The position numbers and the translations under genes were made by a program. A DNA stretch of 64,000 nucleotides from assembly GCA_905221605.1 (NCBI GenBank), contig CAJNDS010000125.1, forward strand, positions 62,001 to 126,000, written 5' to 3'. This DNA is from Symbiodinium natans. Lineage: Eukaryota; Sar; Dinophyceae; Suessiales; Symbiodiniaceae. The notes under the pieces were generated by a model that did not search any database, was not told the origin of the DNA, and saw only the letters and a program-made list of their open reading frames with translations. Of the stretch, positions 30,254 through 39,868 are shown one piece after another (the stretch's first letter is position 1; the number at the start of each line of letters is the position of its first letter).

Positions 30254-30811
30254 TTCTTTGCAGGGAGGGCGGGCCGTCTCTATCACATGTTCCTCATAGA
30301 GTTCGGCACCCCAGGAGGGCCACATGTAAACGCAGATCAACTAGCCCGCTGAGAGTCTTAGGGTTTAGGGTTTGGGGTTTGGGGTTTAGGTTTTAGGGTT
30401 TAGGGTTTAGGGTTTAGGGTTTAGGGTTTAGGGTTTAGGGTTTAGGGTTTAGGGAGGTGTTAAAAGGGGCATTTGGGGGCTTCAGGCCCGCCCCCAACCC
30501 TCTTACAGCGTAGGGGCCATGTGGTGATGGGGGCTCAGGGGCTGAGCGCATTTGGTGCTTAAGGTTCGAGTTTACGGTTTGGAGCTGCGGGTTTTGCTGC
30601 TTAGAGCTTTCGGGTTTAGGGCTTAGGGAGGTGCTAAGAGAGGCATGTGGGGGCTTAGGCTCACCCAAACGCTTAGGGCTCACCCAAGCCCTACCCGAGA
30701 CCTTGACCCCTATAGCCCCTAAACCCTAAACCCTAAACCCTAAACCCTAAACCCTAAACCCTAAACCCTAAATCCCTCCTGACCTTCAATTCCAGCAAAG
30801 GAGCCCAACAC

Positions 30812-30838
30812 CCAAACGCCGCCAAGGGCTGCAGCGAC
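30812..30838 (-). CDS. Possible micro-exon
   Basis: Acceptor CATCTGCAG|G, 27 nt reading VAAALGGVW, donor TGG|GTGTTG; flanked by CCCTAAA on the left and TTTAGGG on the right as in the main series. Confidence 0.4.
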
Positions 30839-30891
30839 CTGCAGATGCTGCGGAGTCTAGGGTTAAAGCCTGCGGCATGGGGACCAAGCCT

Positions 30892-31145
30892 AGGGTTTAG
30901 GGTTTAGGGTTTAGGGTTTAGGGTTTAGGGTTTAGGGTTTAGGGTTTAGGGTTTAGGGTTTAGGGTTTAGGGTTTAGGGTTTAGGGTTTAGGGTTTAGGG
31001 TTTAGGGTTTAGGGTTTTTAGGGTTTAGGGTTTAGGGTTTAGGGTTTAGGGTTTAGGGTTTAGGGTTTAGGGTTTAGGGTTTAGGGTTTAGGGTTTAGGG
31101 TTTAGGGTTTAGGGTTTAGGGTTTAGGGTTTAGGGTTTAGGGTCC
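30892..31145 (+). repeat. Longest perfect TTTAGGG array in the window
   Basis: About 36 heptamers, broken once near 31,015 by three extra Ts. Confidence 0.95.
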
Positions 31146-31220
31146 AGGGTTTGGGAGAGTGATTGCGCGGAGCACGACGGGCAGGAATGGCGCGGAGGCG
31201 CCAAAAAAAAAAAACGGAAC

Positions 31221-31250
31221 CCGCCGGCCCAGGTAGTCGGCCACTTGCGG
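31221..31250 (-). CDS. Exon
   Basis: Acceptor CACGAAG|C, 30 nt reading PQVADYLGRR, donor CGG|GTTCCG. Acceptor lacks the usual following G. Confidence 0.55.
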
Positions 31251-31689
31251 CTTCGTGGGAATTTACAGAGCGATTTAGGGTTTAGGGTTTAGGGTTGGGT
31301 TTGGGGTTTAGGCTTCAGGATTTGGGGTACTTGAAGTTCATGAGCTGCTTCTACTAGTACCACGAATTTCCAAGCCGCACCGGAAAACCCGAAACCTTAC
31401 TCCTCCAATTCACTAAACCTAAGCATCGAACCTTCCTACCCTAAAAACCCTGAAACCCTAAACCTTAGTACCCAGAAACCCTAAACCCTAATTCCCTAAA
31501 GCCCTGAAGCCTTAGCTCTCGACGTTACAATGTAACGTATGAACCTCCAAGTATATTGCTCGAAAAGCCCCAAACCTTGCAACCCAGTTTGACGGAAGCG
31601 TACAACCCTAAACCCTAAACCCTAAACCCTAAACCCTAAACCCTAAACCCTAAACCCTAAACCCTAAACCCTAAACCCCAGCAAGAGGC

Positions 31690-31761
31690 CTTCTTCATGG
31701 TCTCGGGGTCGAGAGCGCCCTTTGAAGGGCGGCCATGGACTTTCCGCTCCTCCTCCGGCGG
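31690..31761 (-). CDS. Exon, charged segment
   Basis: Acceptor AAGAACAG|C, 72 nt from PPEEERKVHGRPSKG to ALDPETMKK, donor AAG|GCCTCT. Good coding composition and a clean flank of CCCTAAA (left) and TTTAGGG variants (right). Confidence 0.7.
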
Positions 31762-31874
31762 CTGTTCTTGATTGATTTAGGGTTTCGGGTTTAGGGTTTA
31801 GGGCTTAGGGTTTAGGGTTGAGGGTCTTAGGGTCTTGGGGTCGTAGGGTCTTAGGGTCTTAGTCGCTGCAACGC
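31762..31874. other. Short 113-nt intron
   Basis: TTTAGGG and TCTTAGGG words only. It shows that the heptamer-type intron can be near minimal in size. Confidence 0.55.
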
Positions 31875-32006
31875 CTGGCAGTTCACCAGGCCCTTCACCA
31901 GCCCGTCCAGCTGGCTGTAGTACGGGCAGCCAGAGCACCACAGCCCGCGGCACAGCTGGCGCAGATTGAGGCGCGGCTGCTTCTCTGCCATCGCCAGCAA
32001 TGCCTC
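31875..32006 (-). CDS. Exon, Cys-containing, 44 codons
   Basis: Acceptor CTTGCAGCAG|G, 132 nt, reading EALLAMAEKQPRLNLRQLC, then a CSGCPYYSQL segment and LVKGLVNCQ, donor CAG|GCGTTG. C-S-G-C could be half of a metal site. The frame is also open upstream for over 20 codons, so an upstream acceptor is possible. One of the longest exons in the series. Confidence 0.75.
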
Positions 32007-32081
32007 CTGCTGCAAGGTGATCACGACGGCCAGGCTAGGCTGTGACTCAATGCAAACGGCAGTGTTTGGCAGAACCCCGAC

Positions 32082-32172
32082 TTAGGGTCTTAGGGTCTTA
32101 GGGTCTTAGGGTCTTAGGGTCTTAGGGTCTTAGGGTCTTAGGGTCTCAGGGTCTTAGGGTCTTAGGGGTCTT
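32082..32172 (+). repeat. TCTTAGGG octamer array
   Basis: About 11 copies of an 8-bp variant; a smaller patch lies at 31,822-31,862 on the other side of the exon. Variant type is shared across the exon but not with neighbouring introns. Confidence 0.85.
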
Positions 32173-32608
32173 ACAGAGCTCTGTAGGCGGATCCAAGGGC
32201 CACATTAAGGGACCATGTAACTTCCCCCAGCCTCTTCGCGGCCTAAACCAAGGCCCTAACGATCCTCTGCGTGGAGGCTGCTCCAAACCAGGAAGCTGTA
32301 AACACTAAGCCCTAAGCTCTAAACGCCAAAAGCTAAGCCTTAGCCCTGAAACTCCTAAATCCTAAAACTGCTAGAGCCCTAAAACTGCTAAACCCCTAAA
32401 CTCCAAACCCTAAACCCTAAACCCGAAAACTCCTACCTAGCACAGCCATCAACTCGCAAACCTGAAGCCCGAAAACCCAAAAAATACCCCTAAACCTGAA
32501 ACCCAAACCCGAAATACCCCCAACCCCAAACCCTAACTCCCCAAAACCCTAAATCCTGTACCCTAAATACCCCAAACCCTCAACTCCCACATGAAGGCAA
32601 AAGGGTGC

Positions 32609-32626
32609 CTGGCCGCCGCTGTAGGC
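32609..32626 (-). CDS. Possible 18-nt micro-exon
   Basis: Acceptor CCCTGAG|G, reading AYSGGQ, donor CAG|GCACCC. The frame is open upstream too (DARAGPE). Confidence 0.35.
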
Positions 32627-32809
32627 CTCAGGGCCAGCGCGAGCATCACCCTAAACCCTACAAGCCTAAACGCACTCAAAACCCGAAACCCTAAACCCAC
32701 TTGAGGGTCCTGGGGGTTTAGGGTCCTAAACCCTAAACCCTAAACCCTAAACCCTAAACGCCAAGATCTAGGGTTCAGTGCATGGGACTTAAGTTTTCGA
32801 AGCCCTGGC

Positions 32810-32891
32810 CTGATAGGGCTGGATGTTGGGCGGGGCCATGGACACGAACTTGTTCTGCCCGTGGGGCGACCTGGGCTGATTGCTGCTGGCC
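32810..32891 (-). CDS. Exon, Asn/Pro/Gln-rich disordered segment
   Basis: Acceptor CCAAGAG|G, reading ASSNQPRSPHGQNKFVSMAP then PNIQPYQ, donor CAG|GCCAGG. A later acceptor (ATCAGCCCAG|G) is possible. A second frame is open but less protein-like. Confidence 0.6.
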
Positions 32892-33409
32892 CTCTTGGGG
32901 TCAGGGTTTAGGGTTTAGGGTTTGGGGTTTGGGGTTTGGGGTTTAGGGTTTAGGGTTTAGGGTTTAGGGTTTAGGGTTTAGGGTTTAGGGTTTAGGGTTT
33001 AGGGTTTAGGGTTTAGGGTTTAGGGTTTAGGGTTTAGTGTTCAGCCGGTTTTGGAGTCTAGCCGGTTTAGGGTTTAAAGCAAGTGGCTTAGGGTTTAGGG
33101 TTTCGAGCTGCCTTAGCCGGTATAGGGTAGGTTGAAAGTTTTAGGCTTCGGTTTCGATGATTGAAGGGATGCTGGAACTAAACTTAAGCCTAGAACGAAA
33201 CGGCAGGAAGGTACCTATGAGGGCATCCTACTATTTGGGTCTATCAGCAGACCCCAGCAGAGGAGGAAGGGGTGGTCAAGATGTTGGTCCCTTTCCGTAC
33301 CTCTGTTGCAAAACCTTCCGGTTGGGAGAACCCAACAGGAGACTTTGGGGCTAAAGGGTTTCGAGCTTAGGCATTAGGCCTTAGGGACGTAGAACCCCAT
33401 ATGCCGCAC
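32892..33409. other. Intron with TTTAGGG array
   Basis: TTTAGGG array at 32,909-33,036, variants to 33,130, unique sequence at 33,130-33,360. Confidence 0.6.
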
Positions 33410-33488
33410 GCAGGCTCGAGGTCGTTGGAGGTGTTCTCCGGATTGTAGCCATGGCGTTTCATGGCTTCCAAGAGGCACCGAAAACTAA
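33410..33488 (-). CDS. Exon
   Basis: Acceptor CCTCCCAG|T, reading SFRCLLEAMKRHGYNPENTS then NDLEP, donor CTGC|GTGCGG. Clear protein-like composition. Confidence 0.65.
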
Positions 33489-33752
33489 CTGGGAGGGGGG
33501 CGGAGTGATCTGACAGTCATGGGTTCTTTTTGGCACCCTGAACTCTAAGGAATCTACTCGGATAGAAACCCAAAAGGCCCAGCTGAAACCTTTGGGGGGT
33601 CCACTGGAGGGTCTTGTGGCTGACGTCTTGGGCAAAGGTTTGGGGTTTGCTAGCAGGATCTAGGGTTGCGTGGCTGAGGGGCTAAGAGTCCCCTAGGAGG
33701 GGGAGCAAAACTGAGGGGGCGAAGCCCCAAGCTAGAAGCTTGACGCCGCAAC

Positions 33753-33785
33753 GGCACGTCGAGGGCGGGCACGCCCATCACGAGG
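33753..33785 (-). CDS. Weak exon candidate
   Basis: Acceptor TTGGAG|C, frame LVMGVPALDV, donor GCC|GTTGCG. Borders weak. Confidence 0.3.
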
Positions 33786-34389
33786 CTCCAAGGGGTTCTA
33801 GGGGTTTGGGGTTTGGGGGTTTAAGGGGTTTGGGGTTCAGGGTTTGGGGGTTAGGGAGGGTTCTAGGGCTTTCGTGGGTTTTAAGGTTTGGTTTGGGGTT
33901 GAATTAGGGTTTAAGTTTTTGGGTTTTGGGATGCGGGCTTGGGGGTTTGGAATATGTTCTTGGAGGTTCATGGCTTGCGAAAAGTTTCGTTTGTAAGTAC
34001 CCCAAGAAAAACGTGACAGTCGAGTGCCACTATAGTGAACCTCAAATGCGGGCTCTTTCTTTGGGATCCGTAGATACCTGCACCCAAGCAAACCCTAAAC
34101 CCTAACCCTAAACCCTAAACCCTAAACCCTAAACCCTGAAAGACTTCCGACATTCTGCCCAAGGTCCCATGGTCCATTCTAGAGGCTCATACACTTAACA
34201 ACAGAAGCAGGGCTTAGGCTTTGGGGCTTCGGTTTTAGGGTTCAGTTCAAGCTCGGAGATAGGAGACCTTCTCGGTTTAGGGTTTAGGTTTAGGGTTTAG
34301 GGTTTAGGGTTTAGGGTTTAGGGTTTAGGGTTTAGGGTTTAGAGTTTAGGGTTTAGGGTTTAGGGTTTAGGGTTTAGGGTTTTGGGTTT

Positions 34390-34500
34390 CTTGGTAGCCC
34401 AGTACTGGCTTCGTAACCATTCTCTAATATGTATATCCTTTTTGGGGTTGGTTACTCTAACAACCTAGAACAAAAAGAATGGTACCGCTGGGCTACCAAG
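34390..34500. mobile_element. 111-bp MITE-like hairpin element
   Basis: Perfect 13-bp terminal inverted repeats CTTGGTAGCCCAG (34,390-34,402) and CTGGGCTACCAAG (34,488-34,500). A related copy starts at 38,320 (CTGGTAGCCCAGTAACC) and a related end lies at 11,437-11,450. Confidence 0.55.
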
Positions 34501-34690
34501 ACTTCGTGCCTACTTCATCACTTTACAAGTACTTCTAGACCCCTAGAACCGAGAAGCTTTACTCCATAGAGACTTCTCAGATTCGGGTCACAGCTACAGG
34601 CATCTGTCTAAACCCCATTCAGACAAAGCAAGAACCATCCTGATCCTTCGCTGCTTGCGACGGGACGTCGCCCTTTTCGACGCTAGTCTC

Positions 34691-34732
34691 CGCGCAGCTC
34701 GCGCAACTCCTTTGCAAGCGGCCTGGCGCGCC
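34691..34732 (-). CDS. Possible exon
   Basis: Acceptor GCGCCAG|G. Best frame reads PLAKELRELR with donor GCG|GAGACT (GA type); other frames are also open. Confidence 0.4.
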
Positions 34733-35376
34733 GGCAGGGGCGACTCGGAGGTTCATGGGTACTTCTAATACCAATGAGAAGTCAACTTAGAACCTATACT
34801 AAAAGGACTTGGGGGAGGGTAAAAAGTGGAGTTTTAACTTGGGGTTACAAGTAACCTGAACCTCCAAGCAGGGTCTTAAGTTCAGACTTCCGGGCTTCGG
34901 GTTGAGGGGTATTCGGATTTTGGGGTTGAGTCTGTTGGTCTTTGGGGGTTTAGGTTTTGCTGGTTTGGGTGTAGGGTTTCCAGAAAGGTCCAGGGGTTAG
35001 CTGCTTGAGCTTTTATGATTTGCAGGGCTTTCATATCCAGCAACTCGAATCAGCCCTAACTACTCCCAGCAACCTTACAGCCCAACACCCTACAAAGCCT
35101 AAAGTAGCTCTTGAAAGAACAAGCCGTATAGACAGCCCGCTTCAGGCTTTATGACCTTCCCGACAGGCCAGAAACCATGCCCTAACACAAAACATCGTTC
35201 TCACATGGTTGCCTTCGGCTTGGTGAGCTTGAACTGGGTGGTGCTTTGAACCCTTTGAAGCAAAGTAAAAAAGGGAAAACGAAAAGCTATCCCAAAGCAC
35301 CTGGTTCCCTAAACCCGAAACCTAAACCTTAACCCCTAAACCCTAAAACCGCATGGTTGCGTTCGACTTGGTGAGC
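34733..35376. other. Intron, mostly unique
   Basis: Unique sequence with the word TGGTTGC[CG]TTCG[AG]CTTGGTGAGC repeated at 35,208 and 35,354. Few heptamers (35,310-35,345). Confidence 0.5.
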
Positions 35377-35425
35377 GTATTTGCTGAGACTCCACAAGCA
35401 TGAGGGGGAGTGCTTCGAGGGCGCG
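35377..35425 (-). CDS. Exon
   Basis: Acceptor AGGCGCCAG|C, reading RALEALPLMLVESQQI, donor ATAC|GCTCAC. Confidence 0.5.
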
Positions 35426-35619
35426 CTGGCGCCTTGTTCAGGCTTGGGGCGTGGGCGGTTTACGGTTTTTGGGGGCCTTGGGGGCCTTGGGGGCTCTGGG
35501 GGTTTAGGGTTTAGGGTTTAGGGTTGAGGGTTGAGGGTTTAGGGTTTAGGGTTTAGGGTTTAGGGTTTAGGGCTAAGGGTTCAGGGTTGAGGGTTTAGGG
35601 CTCAGGGTTCGCCCCTTAC
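35426..35619. other. Short intron with TTTAGGG array
   Basis: GGGGGCCTT triplication at 35,470-35,495, TTTAGGG/TTGAGGG array at 35,503-35,605. Confidence 0.6.
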
Positions 35620-35660
35620 CTTCCAACATGCCCCCGGGCGCCTCAGCGAGGGCTTCCAAC
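35620..35660 (-). CDS. Exon with canonical donor
   Basis: Acceptor GCGCTGAG|G, reading LEALAEAPGGMLE, donor GAAG|GTAAGG, the best match to a consensus GT donor in the window. Confidence 0.65.
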
Positions 35661-36346
35661 CTCAGCGCGGCAAAGAGAGATTAAAAGCAGCCTTAGGGTT
35701 TAGGGTTTAGGGTTTAGGGTTTAGGGTTTAGGGTTTAGGGTTTAGGGTTTAGGGTTTAGGGTTTAGGGTGTAGGGTTCAGGGTGTCTAACTTACATAGCA
35801 GGGCTTTCTACTGTGGTTAGGGTTCGGAATTCGGTCCGCCGAGATCATCCCGAAATGGGTAAGAAGCTGAAGGTTTCCGAAATTAGGGGTACCTTATCGG
35901 GGTCCATATTATCAGGAAATCCTATTATTCGGGGGTCTATACTAGCGGTCCCTGATTTTTAACCCCTATATGTTTTCCTAAACCCTAAACCCTAAACCCT
36001 AAACCCCAAACCCTAAACCCTAAAACCCTAAACCCTTCCCATCTAGAGGAGGGTGGCAGAGGGTTTTGGGGCACGCTCCGGGTCTAGTTCGGCCCCTGGG
36101 AGCGGTTCGGAGCTTAGGGTTTATGGAGTTTAGGGTGTAGCTCAGGGCTTGTTAAGGTCTAATTATAGCGTTCTGAAGGGGGGGTTCAAGGGGGGTAGGT
36201 ACCTCATCTTTCAAGACAGCATCGTCAGCAACAACCCTCGCTCAGCAAAATCAAGCAGTTCGGGCTCTATGGCGAGGTGAGGAGTGGATTGACAGGTGGG
36301 CGTGGTGTGGATGGAGCAAGCAAGTTGAGAAATGAGGAGAATGCAC
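35661..36346. other. Intron with TTTAGGG array
   Basis: TTTAGGG array at 35,695-35,770, unique patch to 35,970, CCCTAAA words at 35,978-36,035, unique sequence to 36,340. Confidence 0.55.
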
Positions 36347-36527
36347 CTGAGGATGCTGAGGTCGTCGAAAGAAAGACCTTCATCACTGCCTCCTCAAGGG
36401 AAATCCTCGTTGCTGGTGCTTTTGATGGCACTCTGGATGTGACCTTCTTGATGGTCTCGGCGTCGGTGTCTGTGGCAAACTTCACAATAAACGCCACATT
36501 CGCAGTTACAACCAAGCAGATGGAGAA
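36347..36527 (-). CDS. Exon, 60 codons, beta-like segment
   Basis: Acceptor GGATTGTAG|T, donor CCTCAG|GTGCAT. Reads FSICLVVTANVAFIVKFATD, then TDAETIKKVTSRVPSKAPAT and ISLEEAVMKVFLSTTSAS. Alternating hydrophobic strand followed by helix, unlike the neighbouring disordered exons. The plus strand is open over the same stretch but I favour minus for border quality. Confidence 0.55.
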
Positions 36528-37690
36528 CTACAATCCACGATGGAGACAGCCAAATGCATGATGAGTTTCCTGCTCCTGAAGACCTACATCAACGGCAGCG
36601 CCAAAAAGGGATGGGAAACCTTCCGCACGGATGTTGAGTTAGGGAGCCTTATAGGGAATAGTGGGGAGCACATGCCCCCCCTTGAACCTCCCTCCCGTAA
36701 GAACCCTACAATCTAAAAGTCTCAGGATTTAGGTCCAGGGCCTGGGCCTCTACAGCCCCCTGCTTTCTCAGTCTGGGGTGTAGGGTTCAGGTATTTGCGG
36801 TCTTTGGGGGGGGGGGGGGGGGGGTTGGGCTGCGGTAACGGACCCAGAGGAAACCTTGTGCTCAGCACCGAATTTGGGCTAGCCTGATTTTCGCAACAAC
36901 CTTTTTCCAGGAACCTCCAAAATGGCACCCTAAACCAACCCCCTATGTTCGGAAACCCCTAAAAAGGCAGCCAACCTCAGGGCACACTGGTTTGCACGGT
37001 TGCCGGATGAAAGATTTAGGGCTTAGGGCCGGCGAGGGGGGGGGGGGGGGGGGAGGTGTGGATTGGCAGGGCTTCGGGCCCTTCATGCTGACTGTCGGTC
37101 AGCAAGTTCGGGCCAGCGGTTGAGGTTCAGGGTTTAGGGTTTAAGGGTTCAGGGTTTAGGGTTTGGGGTTTGGGGTTTTGGGGTTTGGGTTTTGGGGCTT
37201 AGGGCAACGTTCATTCAGGCTGAAGTGTTTACACGCAAAAGTTCCGAGGTGCTTTGCGACATCTACATGCTGGAATCAAGGTCTGCAACAAGGGGCGAGG
37301 TTGCGTGATGCCATGCTCGTATGCGGGGATTCTGAAAGCCCGTCAAAAACGATAAGACCTTCCTGAAAAAAGGGGGCTCCTTGCTAGACAGGGAACCTAC
37401 CTGATGGCTTACGTTTCGTGACTTTTGAGCAGCTACACATACACATAGTGCTCACCAAGCATTCGGATGTATGCAGCATGCAGCACCATGCCAGAGCAAA
37501 GGGTGTTGGCAAGGTACATTTTTGCGAAGGCTCTGCGCTGCGTTCGAAGTCCTAGTTGCTGAGTACCCTGGGCCAAAAAAGATTAACCATTCCATCATGG
37601 TAAGATTGCCTTCTCAGCTGCTATACGGGCCAGAACAAATACTAATAGTCTGCCCTTATGGTCCCTATATGATGATACAATAATAAGGCC

Positions 37691-37891
37691 CCGCCCCCCC
37701 CCCCCACCCCCAAAAAAAAAAGAAAATGACAATAAACCTATTGAAATTATTAAGGCCCCTATATGCGTTCGAAATGTTGAGTTTGGTGATCGAGGCCTGG
37801 CGCACTGGGGAGTTGCAGCTGACGGGCATTGGGAATCTGAAGGTTTTTGTTTTTGTTTTTTTTTTTTTTTTTGGGGGGGGGGGGGGGGGGG
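37691..37891. repeat. Facing C-run/A-run and T-run/G-run junctions
   Basis: A C run then A run (37,691-37,722) and a T run then G run (37,857-37,891) form an inverted pair about 130 bp apart. Confidence 0.75.
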
Positions 37892-38319
37892 TGGAGCTTG
37901 TCAGATTTTGTTTGGTTTTTTGGGTTTAGGGTTTAGGGTTGAGGGTTTTAGGGTTTAGGGTTTAGGGTTTTAGGGTTTTAGGGTTTTAGGGTTTTAGGGT
38001 TTTAGGGTTTTAGGGTTTTAGGGTTTAGGGCTTTAGAAATAAAGACTTGCAGCTGGTTTAGTACGAGTTGGACCCCTGGCTTGCCCTTGAACCACGCATG
38101 TACGGGTGCAGGGTTTAGGGTCTAAGGGGGTGCCGGCAAGGTCCAAGTACGGAATGAGGGACTTTGGTACCCTAAATCATCCCTTGAAAAAAGGTGTACA
38201 TATTGAGGGATATGAGGCGCCTCACTCCCTCATCCCTACCCAGAAACAGTAGGCAAACTAGGGCTGAGGGCTTCGGGCTAATCTACAAGCCCTGAACCTA
38301 AACTGCTGCCTAACCCTAC

Positions 38320-38440
38320 CTGGTAGCCCAGTAACCATATTTCAAGAAGGTAAACCCTAAACCCTAAACCCTGAACCCTAAGCCCTAAACCCTAAACCGT
38401 TTTGGGGTTGGCTACTTGTATAAAGGAACCTTGAACCATA
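38320..38440. mobile_element. Related hairpin-element fragment split by heptamers
   Basis: Begins CTGGTAGCCCAGTAACCAT, is interrupted by CCCTAAA copies at 38,351-38,398, and resumes with TTTTGGGGTTGGCTACT, matching the inner right arm of the 34,390 element. Confidence 0.45.
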
Positions 38441-38783
38441 CTTCAAGCCTACTACACTAAGGCTTTTCAGGGTTTGGAGGGCTGTCGGCTTGGGCCTTTA
38501 GAGGTTTAGGGATTAGGGCGTAGGGTTTAGGGTCTAGGGCTTGGGGTTTCAGAGCTTGAGGGCCCTAAGCCCTGAGCCCTACTCCTAAACCCTAAACAAC
38601 TCTAAACCCTAAACCCTAAACCCCAAACCCTAAACCCCAAACCCTAAACCCTAAACCCTAAACCCCAAGCCCCAAACCCTAAACCCTAAACCCGAAACCC
38701 GAAACCCTAAACCCTAAACCCCAAACCCTGAACCTTCTGGACTGAACATCGAAGGCTGCCAGGCCGACTCTGGGGCTGCCGGC

Positions 38784-38814
38784 CTGGGTTCATGGGCTCA
38801 GGCGCCGTAGGCGC
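38784..38814 (-). CDS. Exon, Pro-rich linker
   Basis: Acceptor GCGCCAG|G, reading APTAPEPMNP, donor CCAG|GCCGGC. Confidence 0.5.
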
Positions 38815-39311
38815 CTGGCGCGGCCAACAGGTTCGACCCAGAAGCGGAACCAAAGGGCTTTGGGATGTTTGGGGTTTAGGGTTTAGGGTTTAGGGTTTAG
38901 GGTTTAGGGTTTAGGGTTTAGGGCTTGGGGATGTTTAGGGTTTAGGGCTTAGGGCTTGGGGTTTAGGGCTGCTTAGGGGGATGTTGGGGTTGCAGGGTTT
39001 AGGGATGTTTTGGGGTTTTAGGGATTAGCTAGACCCTAGAGTAGCCCAGCAATCCAAACCCCTCAGCCCAAAACAGCAACAGCCCAAACCCATAACAACC
39101 CGAAGCAACCTTAAGCCCGAAGCCCCCCAAAGCCTTCTCATAGCCTGCTTGAGAGAACTCAGCCCTAAACCCTAAACCCTAAAACCCTAAACCCCCTAAA
39201 CCCTAAGGCCCCTAAACCCTAAACACCCTAAACCCCCTAAACCCCCTAAACCCCCTAAACCCCCTAAACCCTCAACCCTCAACCCTCAACCCTAAACCCT
39301 AAACCCTAAAC
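38815..39311. other. Intron with inverted arrays
   Basis: TTTAGGG array at 38,874-38,925 with GGGATGTTT interruptions to 39,020; unique patch; CCCTAAA/CCCCTAAAC array at 39,165-39,312. Confidence 0.6.
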
Positions 39312-39349
39312 CCAGCTCTCCGCGCCTTTGAGTCGGCATTCAGCCAGGC
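39312..39349 (-). CDS. Exon, WLNADS repeat copy 2
   Basis: Acceptor CCCCAAG|G, reading AWLNADSKARRA, donor GCTGG|GTTTAGGG. It shares the WLNADS core with the upstream exon at 39,827-39,868, and part of the flanking intron is duplicated as well. Confidence 0.6.
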
Positions 39350-39826
39350 CTTGGGGATGTGGAGGGCTTAGGATGGCTGGGGTCTGGGGTTTAGGGGATG
39401 CTTTGGGGGTTTAACCCTAAACCCTAAACCCTAAACCCTAAACCCTAAACCCTAGGGTGTAGGGGTTAAGGTTGGATGTCAGTTTTGTGCCTTCGAACGG
39501 CCAAAGGGCCCACAGGGGTTCAGGGTTTAGGCACACCCAACCACCTATCTCCACTGAGCCTGCCTGAAGAGAGACCCCACGACAGACACCTTCGTGGCAA
39601 CCCGAACGACTTCATCCAAAACTCTAAGCCCCTGAACAACCTTAAGCAACCAGAAGCAACCACCAGCCCGAAGCCCCAAGCCTTCTCATAGCCTGCTTAA
39701 GAGAACTCAGCCCAAAACCCTAAACCCTAAACGCTGAAACCCTAAACCCCCGAAAATCCTGAGCCCTAAACCCCCTAAAACCCTAACCCCTAAACCCTAA
39801 ACCCCCTAAACCCTAAACAGCCACGC
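39350..39826. other. Intron duplicated from its neighbour
   Basis: Short CCCTAAA array at 39,415-39,455, unique sequence, then AAGCCTTCTCATAGCCTGCT and AGAGAACTCAGCCC (39,676-39,712), which also occur at 39,130-39,163. Confidence 0.6.
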
Positions 39827-39868
39827 CTTGGACGAGTCGGCATTCAGCCATTCGGCGGCCGTCGCAGC
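39827..39868 (-). CDS. Exon, WLNADS repeat copy 1
   Basis: Acceptor TTGGGGAG|G, 42 nt reading AATAAEWLNADSSK, donor AAG|GCGTGG. Splicing to the next exon would give two WLNADS units in tandem. Confidence 0.65.

Larger units (their letters stand above)
28348..30811. other. Introns with satellites and possible exons
   Basis: Unique sequence at 28,360-28,540 and 28,720-28,900, an 8-bp CCCTGAAG satellite (28,945-29,120), a duplicated 27-bp word CTACCCCATCAACCCCGAA (29,218 and 29,255), (GT)n at 30,195-30,253, and TTTAGGG array at 30,357-30,454 mirrored by CCCTAAA at 30,717-30,770. A weak exon-like frame (ASSWDTTTSG) lies at 30,020-30,052 on the minus strand. Confidence 0.5.
30839..31689. other. 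Introns flanking the 31.2-kb exon
   Basis: TTTAGGG array at 30,892-31,145; after the exon, TTTAGGG words at 31,275-31,330, unique sequence and a CCCTAAA array at 31,605-31,678. Confidence 0.6.
32007..32809. other. Intron(s) with octamer array and C-strand words
   Basis: TCTTAGGG array, unique patch at 32,175-32,290, imperfect CCCTAAA words at 32,300-32,580 and 32,645-32,760. Confidence 0.5.
33489..34690. other. Intron(s) with unique sequence, arrays and a hairpin element
   Basis: Unique at 33,490-33,720; possible exon 33,753-33,785; variants at 33,800-33,960; CCCTAAA words at 34,090-34,137; TTTAGGG array at 34,275-34,385; hairpin element 34,390-34,500. Confidence 0.5.
36528..38783. other. 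Intron of about 2.3 kb
   Basis: Unique sequence with little heptamer at 36,530-37,090. G runs at 36,804-36,824 and 37,036-37,053; C-run/A-run junction at 37,691-37,722 and T-run/G-run at 37,850-37,891; TTTTAGGG octamers at 37,965-38,030; unique patch; CCCTAAA words at 38,350-38,400 and 38,580-38,730. Confidence 0.5.

Noticed and set aside
30892-31145. A true chromosome end
   Set aside because: Arrays occur in both orientations every few hundred bases with exons between them and sequence on both sides, so these are interstitial repeats.
36277-36561. Plus-strand frame of 94 codons
   Set aside because: Overlaps the minus exon at 36,347-36,527. The minus reading has usable acceptor and donor and a strand-helix pattern; rejection is moderate, not certain.
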